Part shown: positions 50,531-58,859 of the stretch, one piece after another
How positions within the stretch are numbered: the first letter of the stretch is position 1
Layout of the letters: each line of letters opens with the position of its first letter
Assembly: GCA_965662355.1 (NCBI GenBank)
Contig: CBFIHP010000010.1
Span: forward strand, 62,001 to 126,000
Source of the DNA: GCA-2683825 sp965662355
GTDB taxonomy: Bacteria; Planctomycetota; UBA1135; GCA-002686595
Direction: 5' to 3'
Length of the DNA stretch: 64,000 bases
Notes under the pieces: generated by a model
Database searches by the model: none
Told to the model about the DNA's origin: nothing
Seen by the model: the letters and a program-made list of their open reading frames with translations, nothing else
Program-made: the position numbers and the translations under genes

Positions 50531-52546
50531 ATGCTCATGTCCCAACTTTCTTCTGTCGAAGCGCTGGCCATCAACACGGTTCGCACGCTCTCCATCGACG
50601 CCATCGAACGTGCGAATTCCGGTCATCCGGGTCTCCCCATGGGAGCCGCGCCGATGGCCTATTCGCTCTGGCAGAACCACCTGAGCTTCGATCCCGCAAT
50701 GCCGGACTGGCCCGATCGGGATCGCTTCGTTTTGTCCGCGGGACACGGGAGCATGCTGCTCTACAGCCTGCTGCACCTGTATGGGTACGACCTGCCGCTC
50801 GAAGAGCTGAAGAACTTCAGGCAGTGGCAGTCCAAGACCCCGGGGCACCCCGAGTTCGGCCACACGGTCGGCGTCGAGGCCACGACCGGCCCGCTGGGGC
50901 AGGGAGCGAGCAACGCTGTCGGCATGGCCATCGCCGAGCGCTTTCTCGCCCAGAACTTCAATCGGCCGGATCACGAGATCATCGATCACAGGACCTTCGC
51001 CCTGGTCTCGGATGGAGACTTGATGGAGGGCATCTCGGCCGAGGCGGGGTCCCTCGCCGGGCACCTGGAACTGGGCAAGCTCGTCTACCTCTACGACTCG
51101 AACGATATCACCCTCGATGGCCCCTCTTCGCTGTCCTTCAGCGAGGATGTGGCCAAGCGCTACGAGTCCTACGGATGGCACGTCCAGACCGTGGCAGATG
51201 GCGATTCGGACCTGGAAGCTCTCGACAAGGCGATTCGAGACGCCGTCACCGAGACGCAAAAGCCCAGCCTGATCGTGATCAAGACCACCATCGGCTTCGG
51301 GTCTCCCAACAAGGGTGGCAGTGAAGCCTCCCACGGCGCCCCCCTGGGGGGCGATGAGGTGGCGCTGACCAAGAAGGCCCTGGGCTGGCAGGGCAGTGGC
51401 GAATTCCAGGTTCCCAAAGAAGCGCGCGAGCACTTCCGCAGCGCGGGCGAGCGAGGCAGCGCCCAACGCGAGAAGTGGGAGGCGCGCTGGAACGCCTATG
51501 CGGAAGCCCACCCCCAGCTGGCAGCCCAGTTGAAGAAGGCCCTGGCGGGCGAGCTGCCCGATAACTGGGATGGCGCCATCCAGAGCTTCGAGGCCGGCAG
51601 CAAGGTCGCGACGAGGGCCTCCGGCGGCAAGATCCTGAACGCCCTGGCCAAGAACATCCCCTGGCTCGTCGGCGGAGACGCGGATCTCTCATGCTCGACC
51701 AAGACACACCTGGCGGACATGGGTGACTTCAATGGCCAGCATGGCAACGGACGCAACGTCCGCTACGGCGTGCGCGAACACGCGATGGGCGCGGTAGCCA
51801 ACGGCATGGCCTATCACGGTGGCGTCCGAACCTTCACGGGCACCTTCTTCGTGTTCTCGGACTACATGCGTCCGTCCATGCGCTTGGCGGCGATGAACCA
51901 CTTGCCGGTGACCTTCGTCTTCACCCACGACTCGATCGCAGTCGGCGAGGACGGCCCCACCCATCAACCGGTCGAGCAACTCATGAGCCTGCGGGCCATG
52001 CCCGGACTCGTGGTCATACGCCCTTGCGACGCAAACGAGACGGCCGCCGCCTGGCGCTTCTCGGTTTCGCAGAATGACCGGCCGGTGACCCTCGTACTTT
52101 CGCGCCAGGGGCTCCCTACACTGCAAGACCCCGCCGTGGAACGGGCCGATTCCGTGGCCCATGGCGCCTACGTCCTGCGCGATCCCGAGGGAGTCGAATT
52201 GAAGACCATCCTCATCGCGACCGGTGCCGAAGTCCATTTGGCCCTGGAAGCACAAAAGGAGCTGGCCTCCTTGGGAATCGGCGCGCGCGTGGTCTCCATG
52301 CCGTCATGGGAGCTCTTCGAGGATCAGGGTCCCTCCTACCAGGACAGCGTCCTGCCGCCTGAGATCCAGGCCCGAGTCTCGATCGAAGCGGGCGTGACCT
52401 TCGGGTGGCAGCGCTGGATCGGCCGCGACGGCGTGGCCTGCGGACTCGATCGCTTCGGGTCCTCAGCGCCCGGCAACCTCGTGCTGGAAAAGCTGGGATT
52501 CACTACCGAACGCGTTGTGCGGACGGTGCAGACACTGCTCGGCTGA
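50531..52546 (+). CDS. tkt: Transketolase
   Basis: 671 residues, full length for TktA-type enzymes; the ATG has GGGAGG seven bases upstream. Thiamine-diphosphate enzyme of the pentose phosphate/Calvin pathways that moves two-carbon units between sugar phosphates. ANSGHPGLPMGAAPMAY near residue 28 (catalytic His region), VGVEATTGPLGQGASNAVGM near 115, SDGDLMEGISAEAGSLAGH near 158 (GDG...N cofactor motif) and YDSNDITLDG near 185; ARYGVREHAMGAVANGM-like YGVREHAMGAVANG near 415 and TFVFTHDSIAVGEDGPTHQP near 462 (His and glutamate of the PYR domain). Own promoter region after the terminator. Convergent with dapD 33 bp away. Confidence 0.96.
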   Translation: MLMSQLSSVEALAINTVRTLSIDAIERANSGHPGLPMGAAPMAYSLWQNHLSFDPAMPDWPDRDRFVLSAGHGSMLLYSLLHLYGYDLPLEELKNFRQWQSKTPGHPEFGHTVGVEATTGPLGQGASNAVGMAIAERFLAQNFNRPDHEIIDHRTFALVSDGDLMEGISAEAGSLAGHLELGKLVYLYDSNDITLDGPSSLSFSEDVAKRYESYGWHVQTVADGDSDLEALDKAIRDAVTETQKPSLIVIKTTIGFGSPNKGGSEASHGAPLGGDEVALTKKALGWQGSGEFQVPKEAREHFRSAGERGSAQREKWEARWNAYAEAHPQLAAQLKKALAGELPDNWDGAIQSFEAGSKVATRASGGKILNALAKNIPWLVGGDADLSCSTKTHLADMGDFNGQHGNGRNVRYGVREHAMGAVANGMAYHGGVRTFTGTFFVFSDYMRPSMRLAAMNHLPVTFVFTHDSIAVGEDGPTHQPVEQLMSLRAMPGLVVIRPCDANETAAAWRFSVSQNDRPVTLVLSRQGLPTLQDPAVERADSVAHGAYVLRDPEGVELKTILIATGAEVHLALEAQKELASLGIGARVVSMPSWELFEDQGPSYQDSVLPPEIQARVSIEAGVTFGWQRWIGRDGVACGLDRFGSSAPGNLVLEKLGFTTERVVRTVQTLLG

Positions 52547-52579
52547 GAGCCACAACAATCTACTAGCGGCCACTAGCGC

Positions 52580-53362
52580 CTAGCGCAGGGCCTCTTCGAG
52601 AGCCGTCTTGGCGTCGGTGCGATCGTCGCGATACTTGACGATCAGAGCGCAGCTCTGGTGCAAGCCAAGCTTGCCGGCGAAGTCACCGCTTGCCGGGCGT
52701 GTACCGGGAATGACGACCGCGCCTGTCGGTATCTCGAGGGGAGACTCCGGGGAGGAGCGAAGCTCGTTTTCGTTGACGAGATCGAAAACGAGACTCGAAG
52801 ACGTAAGGATCACGCCGGCAGCCAGGACGGCCCGTTCGCGAACGCGCACTCCCTCGTAGATGCCGGATTGACCGCCGATCATGCAGCCGTCCTCGACGAT
52901 CACCGGCAGGGAACCAATGGGTTCCAGGACGCCGCCGATCTGGACTCCGGCGGAAACGTGTACGCCGGCACCGATCTGGGCACAGGAGCCGATCAGGGCG
53001 TGGCTGTCGATCATCGACCCCGAGCCGACGAAGGCACCGATGTTCACGTAGCAAGGCGGCATCAACACACACCCCTCGGCCAGGTGCGCGCCACGGCGTA
53101 CCGAGGAGCCGCCGGGGACCAGGCGCACTCCGTCACTCAGCGGGAAGTCGCGCACGGGAAGCGTCTCTTTGTCTACGAAGGGCCAGAACTCGCGAACCGA
53201 GGCGTCGCCTAGCTCGACAGTCGGGGAATCCCGAAAGATCTGAAGGATGCCCTCCTTGACCCAAGCGTTGACGCTCCATAGGCCCTCCGTACTTCGCTCG
53301 GCAACGCGCACCTCACCCGTTTCGAGCCCACGCAAGAGGGCCTCTCCACTCGGATGCGTCAT
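52580..53362 (-). CDS. dapD: 2,3,4,5-tetrahydropyridine-2,6-dicarboxylate N-succinyltransferase
   Basis: 260 residues. It succinylates tetrahydrodipicolinate in the lysine/meso-diaminopimelate pathway, so peptidoglycan with mDAP is expected. N-terminal helical part (TEGLWSVNAWVKEGIL), then a left-handed beta helix of hexapeptide repeats: LVPGGSSVRRGAHLAEG, VLMPPCYVNIGAFVG, SMIDSHALIGSCAQIGAGVH and GGVLEPIGSLPVIVEDG, all typical of DapD. Its ATG overlaps the stop of the upstream transposase-like gene (ATGA at 53359-53362), so it is translated as a coupled second gene. Other dap genes are absent from the window. Confidence 0.95.
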   Translation of the reverse strand: MTHPSGEALLRGLETGEVRVAERSTEGLWSVNAWVKEGILQIFRDSPTVELGDASVREFWPFVDKETLPVRDFPLSDGVRLVPGGSSVRRGAHLAEGCVLMPPCYVNIGAFVGSGSMIDSHALIGSCAQIGAGVHVSAGVQIGGVLEPIGSLPVIVEDGCMIGGQSGIYEGVRVRERAVLAAGVILTSSSLVFDLVNENELRSSPESPLEIPTGAVVIPGTRPASGDFAGKLGLHQSCALIVKYRDDRTDAKTALEEALR

Positions 53363-53979
53363 CGCCGTTTTTTCTTGCCGGCGTCGATGAGCAGTTTTGT
53401 CTTCGGCACGCCGGGCTCGATGTCTTCCTCGCGCGCCAGCTCCCGCAGCCCGAGGCCTCCCTCTTCATCTCGGAGCCATGCTTCCGACGAGCATTGAACG
53501 CCGTCGCGCCGCTTGCGCTCCGCGAGGCCATCCAGAACCGCATCGACTTCACTCGCGGAACTCAGCACCTGGGAAAGGTAGCGCTCCGAGAAGACGGCCC
53601 CCTTGCGACCCCATGCCCGATTCAAGGCCTTGGCCAACCGAATCCCGAGGCCCTTCATCCCGCGCCCCAAGGACTCGCGATGCTTGGCTTCGACGACCAT
53701 GTGCAGGTGATTCTTCTCGATGTGATAGTGGACGATGCGAAAACCGAAGCGACCGGACTGCCTGGCGAGGGACACGTGGGCCGCGATCAGCGACTTGCGC
53801 GCGCGCATGCTCGGCAAGCCCTCGTCCGCGACCAGGGCCACGTACAGGGGTTGTTTTGCCGTGAACGGCGGGCGTCCGCTGTGAACTCCACCGCGGATTT
53901 TCTTCTTCGGCTTCGCACCGGCACCCGCTCGACGGCCTCCCCAGCTTCCCTTGTTCGAATCGAGTGTCTTCTTGGACAT
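53359..53979 (-). CDS. Y1/IS200-like transposase, RAYT type, coupled to dapD
   Basis: 206 residues from the ATG at 53979 (MSKKTLDSNKGSWGG); the frame is open to 54024. A basic, glycine-rich head (RRAGAGAKPKKK) precedes a Y1_Tnp (HUH) domain: RIVHYHIEKNHLHMVVEAKH near residue 80 carries the HLH metal motif, and LGIRLAKALNRAWGRKGAVF then SERYLSQVL near 130 the helix expected to hold the nicking tyrosine. No inverted or subterminal repeats and no accessory TnpB flank it, and dapD overlaps its end, so it looks like a domesticated solitary REP-associated transposase rather than a live IS. The catalytic tyrosine is not certain. Confidence 0.75.
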   Translation of the reverse strand: MSKKTLDSNKGSWGGRRAGAGAKPKKKIRGGVHSGRPPFTAKQPLYVALVADEGLPSMRARKSLIAAHVSLARQSGRFGFRIVHYHIEKNHLHMVVEAKHRESLGRGMKGLGIRLAKALNRAWGRKGAVFSERYLSQVLSSASEVDAVLDGLAERKRRDGVQCSSEAWLRDEEGGLGLRELAREEDIEPGVPKTKLLIDAGKKKRR

Positions 53980-54072
53980 GTTCGCCGTTTCGTCGCCACG
54001 TGTTCCCTCGAACGGGCACGCCAAGGACTCATCCTAGGCCATCGGAGTAACGCACCCCATGAAAATGAGAGC

Positions 54073-55086
54073 CTAACGAGACTTCGAGGTGTCGGACGGA
54101 GTCTCGGAGCCTCGCAGAAACTCGGTCACCTGTTTTTGCCATTCGAGATGGGGCTTCTCGAGGTGGACGGCATGCCCCCCCCCGGGAACGACGGAGAATT
54201 GCTTGCGAGTCGCATTCAACCCCTCGAAGAAATCCGACGCATCGTCGCGTCGAGCTTGGAAGTAGCTCGCTTCTCCATCGTTCAGTTCACCGAAGCCCTC
54301 GAGCTCGTGCTGGCCATAGATCAAGAGAGTCGGCGCCTGGAGCTTGGCCGGCTCCACGAGCGGCAAGCCGTACACGTAATCCCTGAGGGCTCCGTTGGGC
54401 GCACGGTTTCCGAAACGCAGACACGCGTCAGCAAAGGCCTCGGGTATGTCGGGGTCGTGGGCTTCGGGAATGAAGTCAGAGCGCACGTCCTCGGGGCTCA
54501 CGGAGCGAGTCGGTTGGTCGAGGAAGCCCTCGGGAAACACATCTTCCGGGATCCCGACCTGGTGATTGAAACCATAGAGAACCAGCCCGTTGACGCGTTC
54601 GGGGTGGGTCTGGGCAAAGCGCCCTGCCACCTGCGCGCCCCAGCTCCAGCCGATCACGTCCACCTTGGCTACGCCGTGAAGGTTCTCGATGTACTTCGTG
54701 GCGGCGGCGAGATCCTCGACCGCCTCGCGCGCATCCGAGTAGCTTCCCTTCTTGGGCGAATCGGACTTGCCATAGCCCTGGAAGTCGATGGCAAAAACGT
54801 CCCACCCTTCGCGGGCCAAGGCATCCATGACCGAGTAGTCGCGCACCGAGAGATCCCAGTTGGCCCGGCTCGAGTAGCTTGCACTGGGTAGGACGACGGC
54901 CACGCGGCGCGGCCCTTTGCGCAGAGTTCCGGTGACGGACTTCTCGAAGATCGCGATCCTGCGCCCGCCGCGTTGCGCAAAGTGTTCACGCGATTGGATC
55001 TCCGGCCCGAAGGGGCCGTCACGCACGCTCGATTGAGATGCCAGCGGGGCTGCGAGGATCGTGACCGAAGCGAGGGCAAGAAGCAT
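54073..55086 (-). CDS. Exported alpha/beta hydrolase
   Basis: 337 residues with a signal peptide (LLALASVTILAAPLASQ). Alpha/beta-hydrolase fold: VAVVLPSASYSSRANWDLSV, FAIDFQGYGKSDSPKKGSYS, DVIGWSWGAQVAGRFAQTHP near residue 150 (nucleophile Ser in GWSWG) and VVPGGGHAVHLEKPHLEW near 310 (catalytic His); the Asp probably lies in ELEGFGEL near 275. Secreted esterase, lipase or epoxide hydrolase-like; substrate unknown. It starts about 100 bp after the metalloprotease stop, with a hairpin between. Confidence 0.85.
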   Translation of the reverse strand: MLLALASVTILAAPLASQSSVRDGPFGPEIQSREHFAQRGGRRIAIFEKSVTGTLRKGPRRVAVVLPSASYSSRANWDLSVRDYSVMDALAREGWDVFAIDFQGYGKSDSPKKGSYSDAREAVEDLAAATKYIENLHGVAKVDVIGWSWGAQVAGRFAQTHPERVNGLVLYGFNHQVGIPEDVFPEGFLDQPTRSVSPEDVRSDFIPEAHDPDIPEAFADACLRFGNRAPNGALRDYVYGLPLVEPAKLQAPTLLIYGQHELEGFGELNDGEASYFQARRDDASDFFEGLNATRKQFSVVPGGGHAVHLEKPHLEWQKQVTEFLRGSETPSDTSKSR

Positions 55087-55120
55087 GGAGGCATCCTAGC
55101 GCAAGGCCCTCAAACGGCGA

Positions 55121-55153
55121 ACGGGGCCCCCACCATCTTGATGGAGGCCCCGT
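55121..55153 (-). terminator. Hairpin between metalloprotease and hydrolase genes
   Basis: ACGGGGCC...GGCCCCGT (8-bp stem) with an inner CCAT/ATGG arm lies 32-64 bp beyond the metalloprotease stop. The T-rich tail (TCTTTT) is on the plus side; on the minus strand only a short T-rich stretch follows, so it may be a weak or bidirectional terminator for the long minus-strand gene. Confidence 0.45.
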
Positions 55154-55184
55154 CTTTTGGGCTAGAGGCGACGGATTGCGCCGC

Positions 55185-57989
55185 TTAGCGTTCGTTCACC
55201 ACGTAAACCGACTCCAACGCCTTCTCGACCCGGGCCTGGACGTCCGCCAGGTGCGCCGCGGAGTACGCGTCGAGGCCGGCGTCACCGCGCTCCTCGATGG
55301 TTTCCCCGATCGTGCGGAGCTTCGCGACCGCGAGGTTCGCGATCGTGCGCCGTGCGGCGCCAGCCCCATCGCGGGGAAGGGAGAGGTCGATCATGCGCTC
55401 GAGGTGCTCGCGCTGCAGGTTGCGACGCAGGCTCGAGATCATCGGCTTCTTCGTCGTGAAGTTCCCGGACCTCTCTTCGAGCTCGCTCCAGACCGCTTCG
55501 TGCACGGTCTCGAAAAGCTCGACGAGGCTGAAAGTGTCTTCCTCGCCCTGCGTGCGGAACTCGTTGTCGTAGATACGACGGAGGCGCGTCGGGCTGAGAA
55601 TCATGGAGAGCGCCGTGGCCTGGATGCCGCTGACGCGTTCGTGGACCTCGTAGGAGGGATCGTCCAGCAGGAACTGGTACCCCGGCGCATCGGGCCAAAC
55701 CTGGGTACCTAGCTTGTGGAGCAGTTCCGGGCTGAGACCGAAGGCCTCGTCACGGAAAGCGTTCTCGATCAGGAAGTTCAGCGCGCGGCGCTGCTTCTCT
55801 ACTTCGACGTTTTCGATCGGGTCACGACCGTCCGGATCACCTTTGAAGTCCCAGTGGACATAGGAACCACCGACCCAGCGCTGGGCGATGACCATGGCCA
55901 TTACGTGGTTGGACAGCAACGACTCGTAGCGGTCACGCGCCTTGCGCCAGGGCTCGCCATCCTTGACCAGTTCTTCGGTGATCTTGCCGCGCAACTCACG
56001 CACGATGCGCATGCGCGACTCGGCAAAGTTCAACGGGTCGGCACCCATGTCCCACGTCTGGGCGCGCGGGTCGGGGCCGATCGTGGCTATATCGTTGAGG
56101 AAGACGTGATCCGGATGGGCGACCTCGGACAGCACCTTGTCGCGCTGATCATCGGGGCCATAGCCAAAGGCGATCGCCCACTCGTCGTACGGACCGACGC
56201 CGGGCGTGGCGAAATCGCCCTGAACCTCGCCGTCCTCCATGTTGATGTTGACACCTGCGTACTCCATCACCGACGCGATGAAGGGCTTGCCCTTCATCTC
56301 TTCGGAGTTGATGTCCGCCAGCGTATGGATCGTCGAGGCACCGAAGTTGTGCTGGAGACCGAGCGTGTGTCCCACTTCGTGGGCGGAGATGTAGCGAATC
56401 ATGCCACCGATGAATTCCTCGGGGAGGCCGTCGAGCAAATGCACGTCTTCCTTGGCCTCACCTTCTTCGTCATCCTCTTTGTCATCCCGGAGCAAACCGG
56501 CGTCGAAAACGGAGGCGAGGAGCGAGATATTCAGCGCCAGGTGGTCACCGATCTTGCATTCGCCACCGGATTGTCCCGTGACACGCCCGTGGGCCAGCAG
56601 CGCCGATTGCGTCGCCGGATCCTGCAACGCCTCTACGGTGCGCTCTTTGGCGCTCATACCGGCGAGCTTGGCACGACGCTCTTCGATCAGACGGCCGCGT
56701 TCCGCAGCGGGCGCCAGGCGAATACGCGGGTCCCACTGGGGGTGCTCGTCGAGCCACTGCTGGGTCTCCGGGTGCATCCCTTGCATGGCGATGTCACCCG
56801 AGAGGTTCTTCAACATCCCGCGCACGGCACTCAAGAGGCCCATGTGCCAGACGACGTCCGCATCGAGGATCTCTCCCGTACGGGGATCCCAGCGGCTGGG
56901 GCCGATGGCATAACCCTGGGTCGATGTGTTCCAGCGGAAAAAGTTGTAGCGCGCATCCTCGGGATCGATGTTCATGTACGCACCGGTCGTCGCGTCTTGC
57001 TGATAGACCTCGACAGCGTCCGCGATACCGATCTTTTCGAAGGCCTTGTTCCAGGCCAGGATGCCGTCGCGCACGTGCCGCCGGTAGCGGATGGGCGTCG
57101 TGTGCTCGATATACCAGACGATCGGCTGCTTCGGCGGCGAGAGGTGCAGCGACTTGTCAGCCTTCTCGATGTTCCAGCGTGAAATGTACCGTGTGTAGGG
57201 CTCTTCCGATTCCGGCTTGCCCAGTTCGCGATAGTAGACGTTGAAGTAACCCACGCGGTTGTCGGCTTCGCGCGGCTTGAAGCTCGGGTTCTTCGGCAGC
57301 GAACGCAACGAATAGTGCAGCGTCACGAGGCGACCGGAGCGATTCGGCACGTTGTAGGCAACCTCGACGTTCTCGGGGAAAGCCTTGGCTTTCTCCAGGG
57401 TCGCAAGGCGCGTTTGCGCTCCAACGACACTGGGACCGTAGCCACTGTAGGGACCGAAGAACTTCGCGTGCTGGCCGATGAAGAGCCCTTTTAGATCGAC
57501 GACCGGCTTGCCTCCCGACAAGGCCACGATGGGCACATCGAGAATCACTCGATCGGTGTAGAGCTCCTTCACGGAGTCCTTCGACGGCGCATCGCCGTGC
57601 GAGCGCGTCAGGAAGTTAGGCTCGATCAGAGCCAGGCGCTTGTCGAAGCGCTTCCAGCGCGCGTACGTCGAGCCCCCCATGACACCAGCCTCCTCGTCTC
57701 CGGAAGCGACAGTGGTGGCGATCATGACGAGCTGCTTCTCGAAGTTCGACGGCAAGACGGCAAAGAGCCGTCCGTCCTTCTTGTTCGAGTACAGCGTGTA
57801 CATGCTGGGCTTGCCGTCGACGGTCGAGACGATCTTGGTCGTTCCCTTCGTGACGGTTTCGAAGGGCGGAAAGTCCGGCTTCTTCGCTTGTTTGGGCGCG
57901 GACTCGGGCGGCGCTGGAGCCTGCGCGGCGCCTTGCGCGGCACCGAGGGCCAGGATCAGGCCGAGACTCATCGTGAATAGACGGGCCAT
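55185..57989 (-). CDS. Secreted zinc metalloprotease with DUF5117/DUF4953-type domains
   Basis: 934 residues; signal peptide FTMSLGLILALGAAQGAAQA, GAGGAG-like GAGGAG spacing 11 bases before the ATG. A Pro/Ala/Lys linker is followed by a beta-rich N-terminal region (about 60-300) with KRFDKRLALIEPNF, typical of DUF5118/DUF5117, then the catalytic domain: ISAHEVGHTLGLQHNFGAS near residue 536 is a complete zincin HExxHxxGxxH site, with SVMEYAGVN near 575 as the Met-turn. The C-terminal 250 residues are helical. Family members are large periplasmic or secreted proteases of Bacteroidota, Planctomycetota and relatives; the substrate is unknown. It is divergent from the phosphopantetheinyl transferase gene across 139 bp. 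Confidence 0.88.
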   Translation of the reverse strand: MARLFTMSLGLILALGAAQGAAQAPAPPESAPKQAKKPDFPPFETVTKGTTKIVSTVDGKPSMYTLYSNKKDGRLFAVLPSNFEKQLVMIATTVASGDEEAGVMGGSTYARWKRFDKRLALIEPNFLTRSHGDAPSKDSVKELYTDRVILDVPIVALSGGKPVVDLKGLFIGQHAKFFGPYSGYGPSVVGAQTRLATLEKAKAFPENVEVAYNVPNRSGRLVTLHYSLRSLPKNPSFKPREADNRVGYFNVYYRELGKPESEEPYTRYISRWNIEKADKSLHLSPPKQPIVWYIEHTTPIRYRRHVRDGILAWNKAFEKIGIADAVEVYQQDATTGAYMNIDPEDARYNFFRWNTSTQGYAIGPSRWDPRTGEILDADVVWHMGLLSAVRGMLKNLSGDIAMQGMHPETQQWLDEHPQWDPRIRLAPAAERGRLIEERRAKLAGMSAKERTVEALQDPATQSALLAHGRVTGQSGGECKIGDHLALNISLLASVFDAGLLRDDKEDDEEGEAKEDVHLLDGLPEEFIGGMIRYISAHEVGHTLGLQHNFGASTIHTLADINSEEMKGKPFIASVMEYAGVNINMEDGEVQGDFATPGVGPYDEWAIAFGYGPDDQRDKVLSEVAHPDHVFLNDIATIGPDPRAQTWDMGADPLNFAESRMRIVRELRGKITEELVKDGEPWRKARDRYESLLSNHVMAMVIAQRWVGGSYVHWDFKGDPDGRDPIENVEVEKQRRALNFLIENAFRDEAFGLSPELLHKLGTQVWPDAPGYQFLLDDPSYEVHERVSGIQATALSMILSPTRLRRIYDNEFRTQGEEDTFSLVELFETVHEAVWSELEERSGNFTTKKPMISSLRRNLQREHLERMIDLSLPRDGAGAARRTIANLAVAKLRTIGETIEERGDAGLDAYSAAHLADVQARVEKALESVYVVNER

Positions 57990-58128
57990 CTTCGTTTCAA
58001 CTCCTCTTGCAACTTCTTTGGAAGGATCGGGGGGCGTGCCGATAACCTAGCACTCTGGACACTCGCCGGAAATCGCACGTTTCCGCGCAGCGTCCTGAAA
58101 ATCCCATTGCCCCGAAGATCAAACTGCG

Positions 58129-58854
58129 TTGAAGAGCAGCGAACATTCCCGAGGACAAAGAGGTGACGAGGATCTGACCTCCGGGACCTCTCTACGCGCC
58201 CCGCGCGAGGCCCTGCTTGTAACGGAGTTGTTTGCTTCGCTCGATGTGGAGGTCCTCGTCGAAGCCGCCGAGCCCTTCGCCGGACTCGACCTGTTGCTCC
58301 CCGAAGAACGCCCGGCAGTCGCCCGGGCCGTGGAAAAGCGCATTCGTGAGTTCGCCACCGGGAGGGTCTTGGCACGCAAAGCCCTCGCCCGACTCGGCTT
58401 CCCGGAAGGCCCGCTCCCGATCGGCCCTGACCGAGCTCCGATCTGGCCCGGGGGCTCCATCGGAACGATCACGCACACGAAAAAGCTATGTGTCGTTGGC
58501 TGCTCGACGCCACATCGTGCCCGTGCGATCGGACTGGACGTCGAGCGCTTGCGGGACATGAAAGAAGGGCTGGCGGAACGGATCCTGCGGCCGACGGAAC
58601 GAGCGGAACAGGGCACGCATCCGACGCTCGCCTACTTCTGCGCCAAGGAAGCCGTCTACAAGTGCCAGCACCCGCTCAGTGCGCAGTTCCTCGAGTTCCA
58701 GGACGTGTCGATCCGTTTCTCACAGGATCTGTCCGAGTTCGAAGCGACGATCCATGTGCAACCCGATGATTCGACGTGGAAGCACATCCCCGGTCGACTG
58801 CTGATGACGAGCGATCACGTGGTTGCGGCAGCGGCCCTGCAACCCGGTACGTGA
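58129..58854 (+). CDS. 4'-phosphopantetheinyl transferase, EntD/Sfp type
   Basis: 241 residues from a TTG start; no better ATG is present in frame near it. It transfers phosphopantetheine from CoA to carrier proteins. RIREFATGRVLARKALARLG near residue 68 and PIWPGGSIGTITHTKKL near 104 resemble EntD-type enzymes; ARAIGLDVERL near 133 holds the Mg-binding Asp and FCAKEAVYKCQHP near 171 the W/F-x-x-KE-x-x-x-K motif. No carrier-protein, PKS or NRPS gene is in the window; it may serve a distant pathway. It ends 5 bp from the convergent sulfatase. Confidence 0.85.
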   Translation: MKSSEHSRGQRGDEDLTSGTSLRAPREALLVTELFASLDVEVLVEAAEPFAGLDLLLPEERPAVARAVEKRIREFATGRVLARKALARLGFPEGPLPIGPDRAPIWPGGSIGTITHTKKLCVVGCSTPHRARAIGLDVERLRDMKEGLAERILRPTERAEQGTHPTLAYFCAKEAVYKCQHPLSAQFLEFQDVSIRFSQDLSEFEATIHVQPDDSTWKHIPGRLLMTSDHVVAAAALQPGT

Positions 58855-58859
58855 AGCGC

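Noticed and set aside
52547..54072. Idea of an active insertion sequence around the RAYT-like gene
   Set aside because: No terminal repeats, target duplications or second copy; the gene overlaps dapD by 4 bp.
55716..57182. 488-codon plus-strand frame opposite the zinc metalloprotease
   Set aside because: Antisense to HExxH-bearing protein; no independent features.
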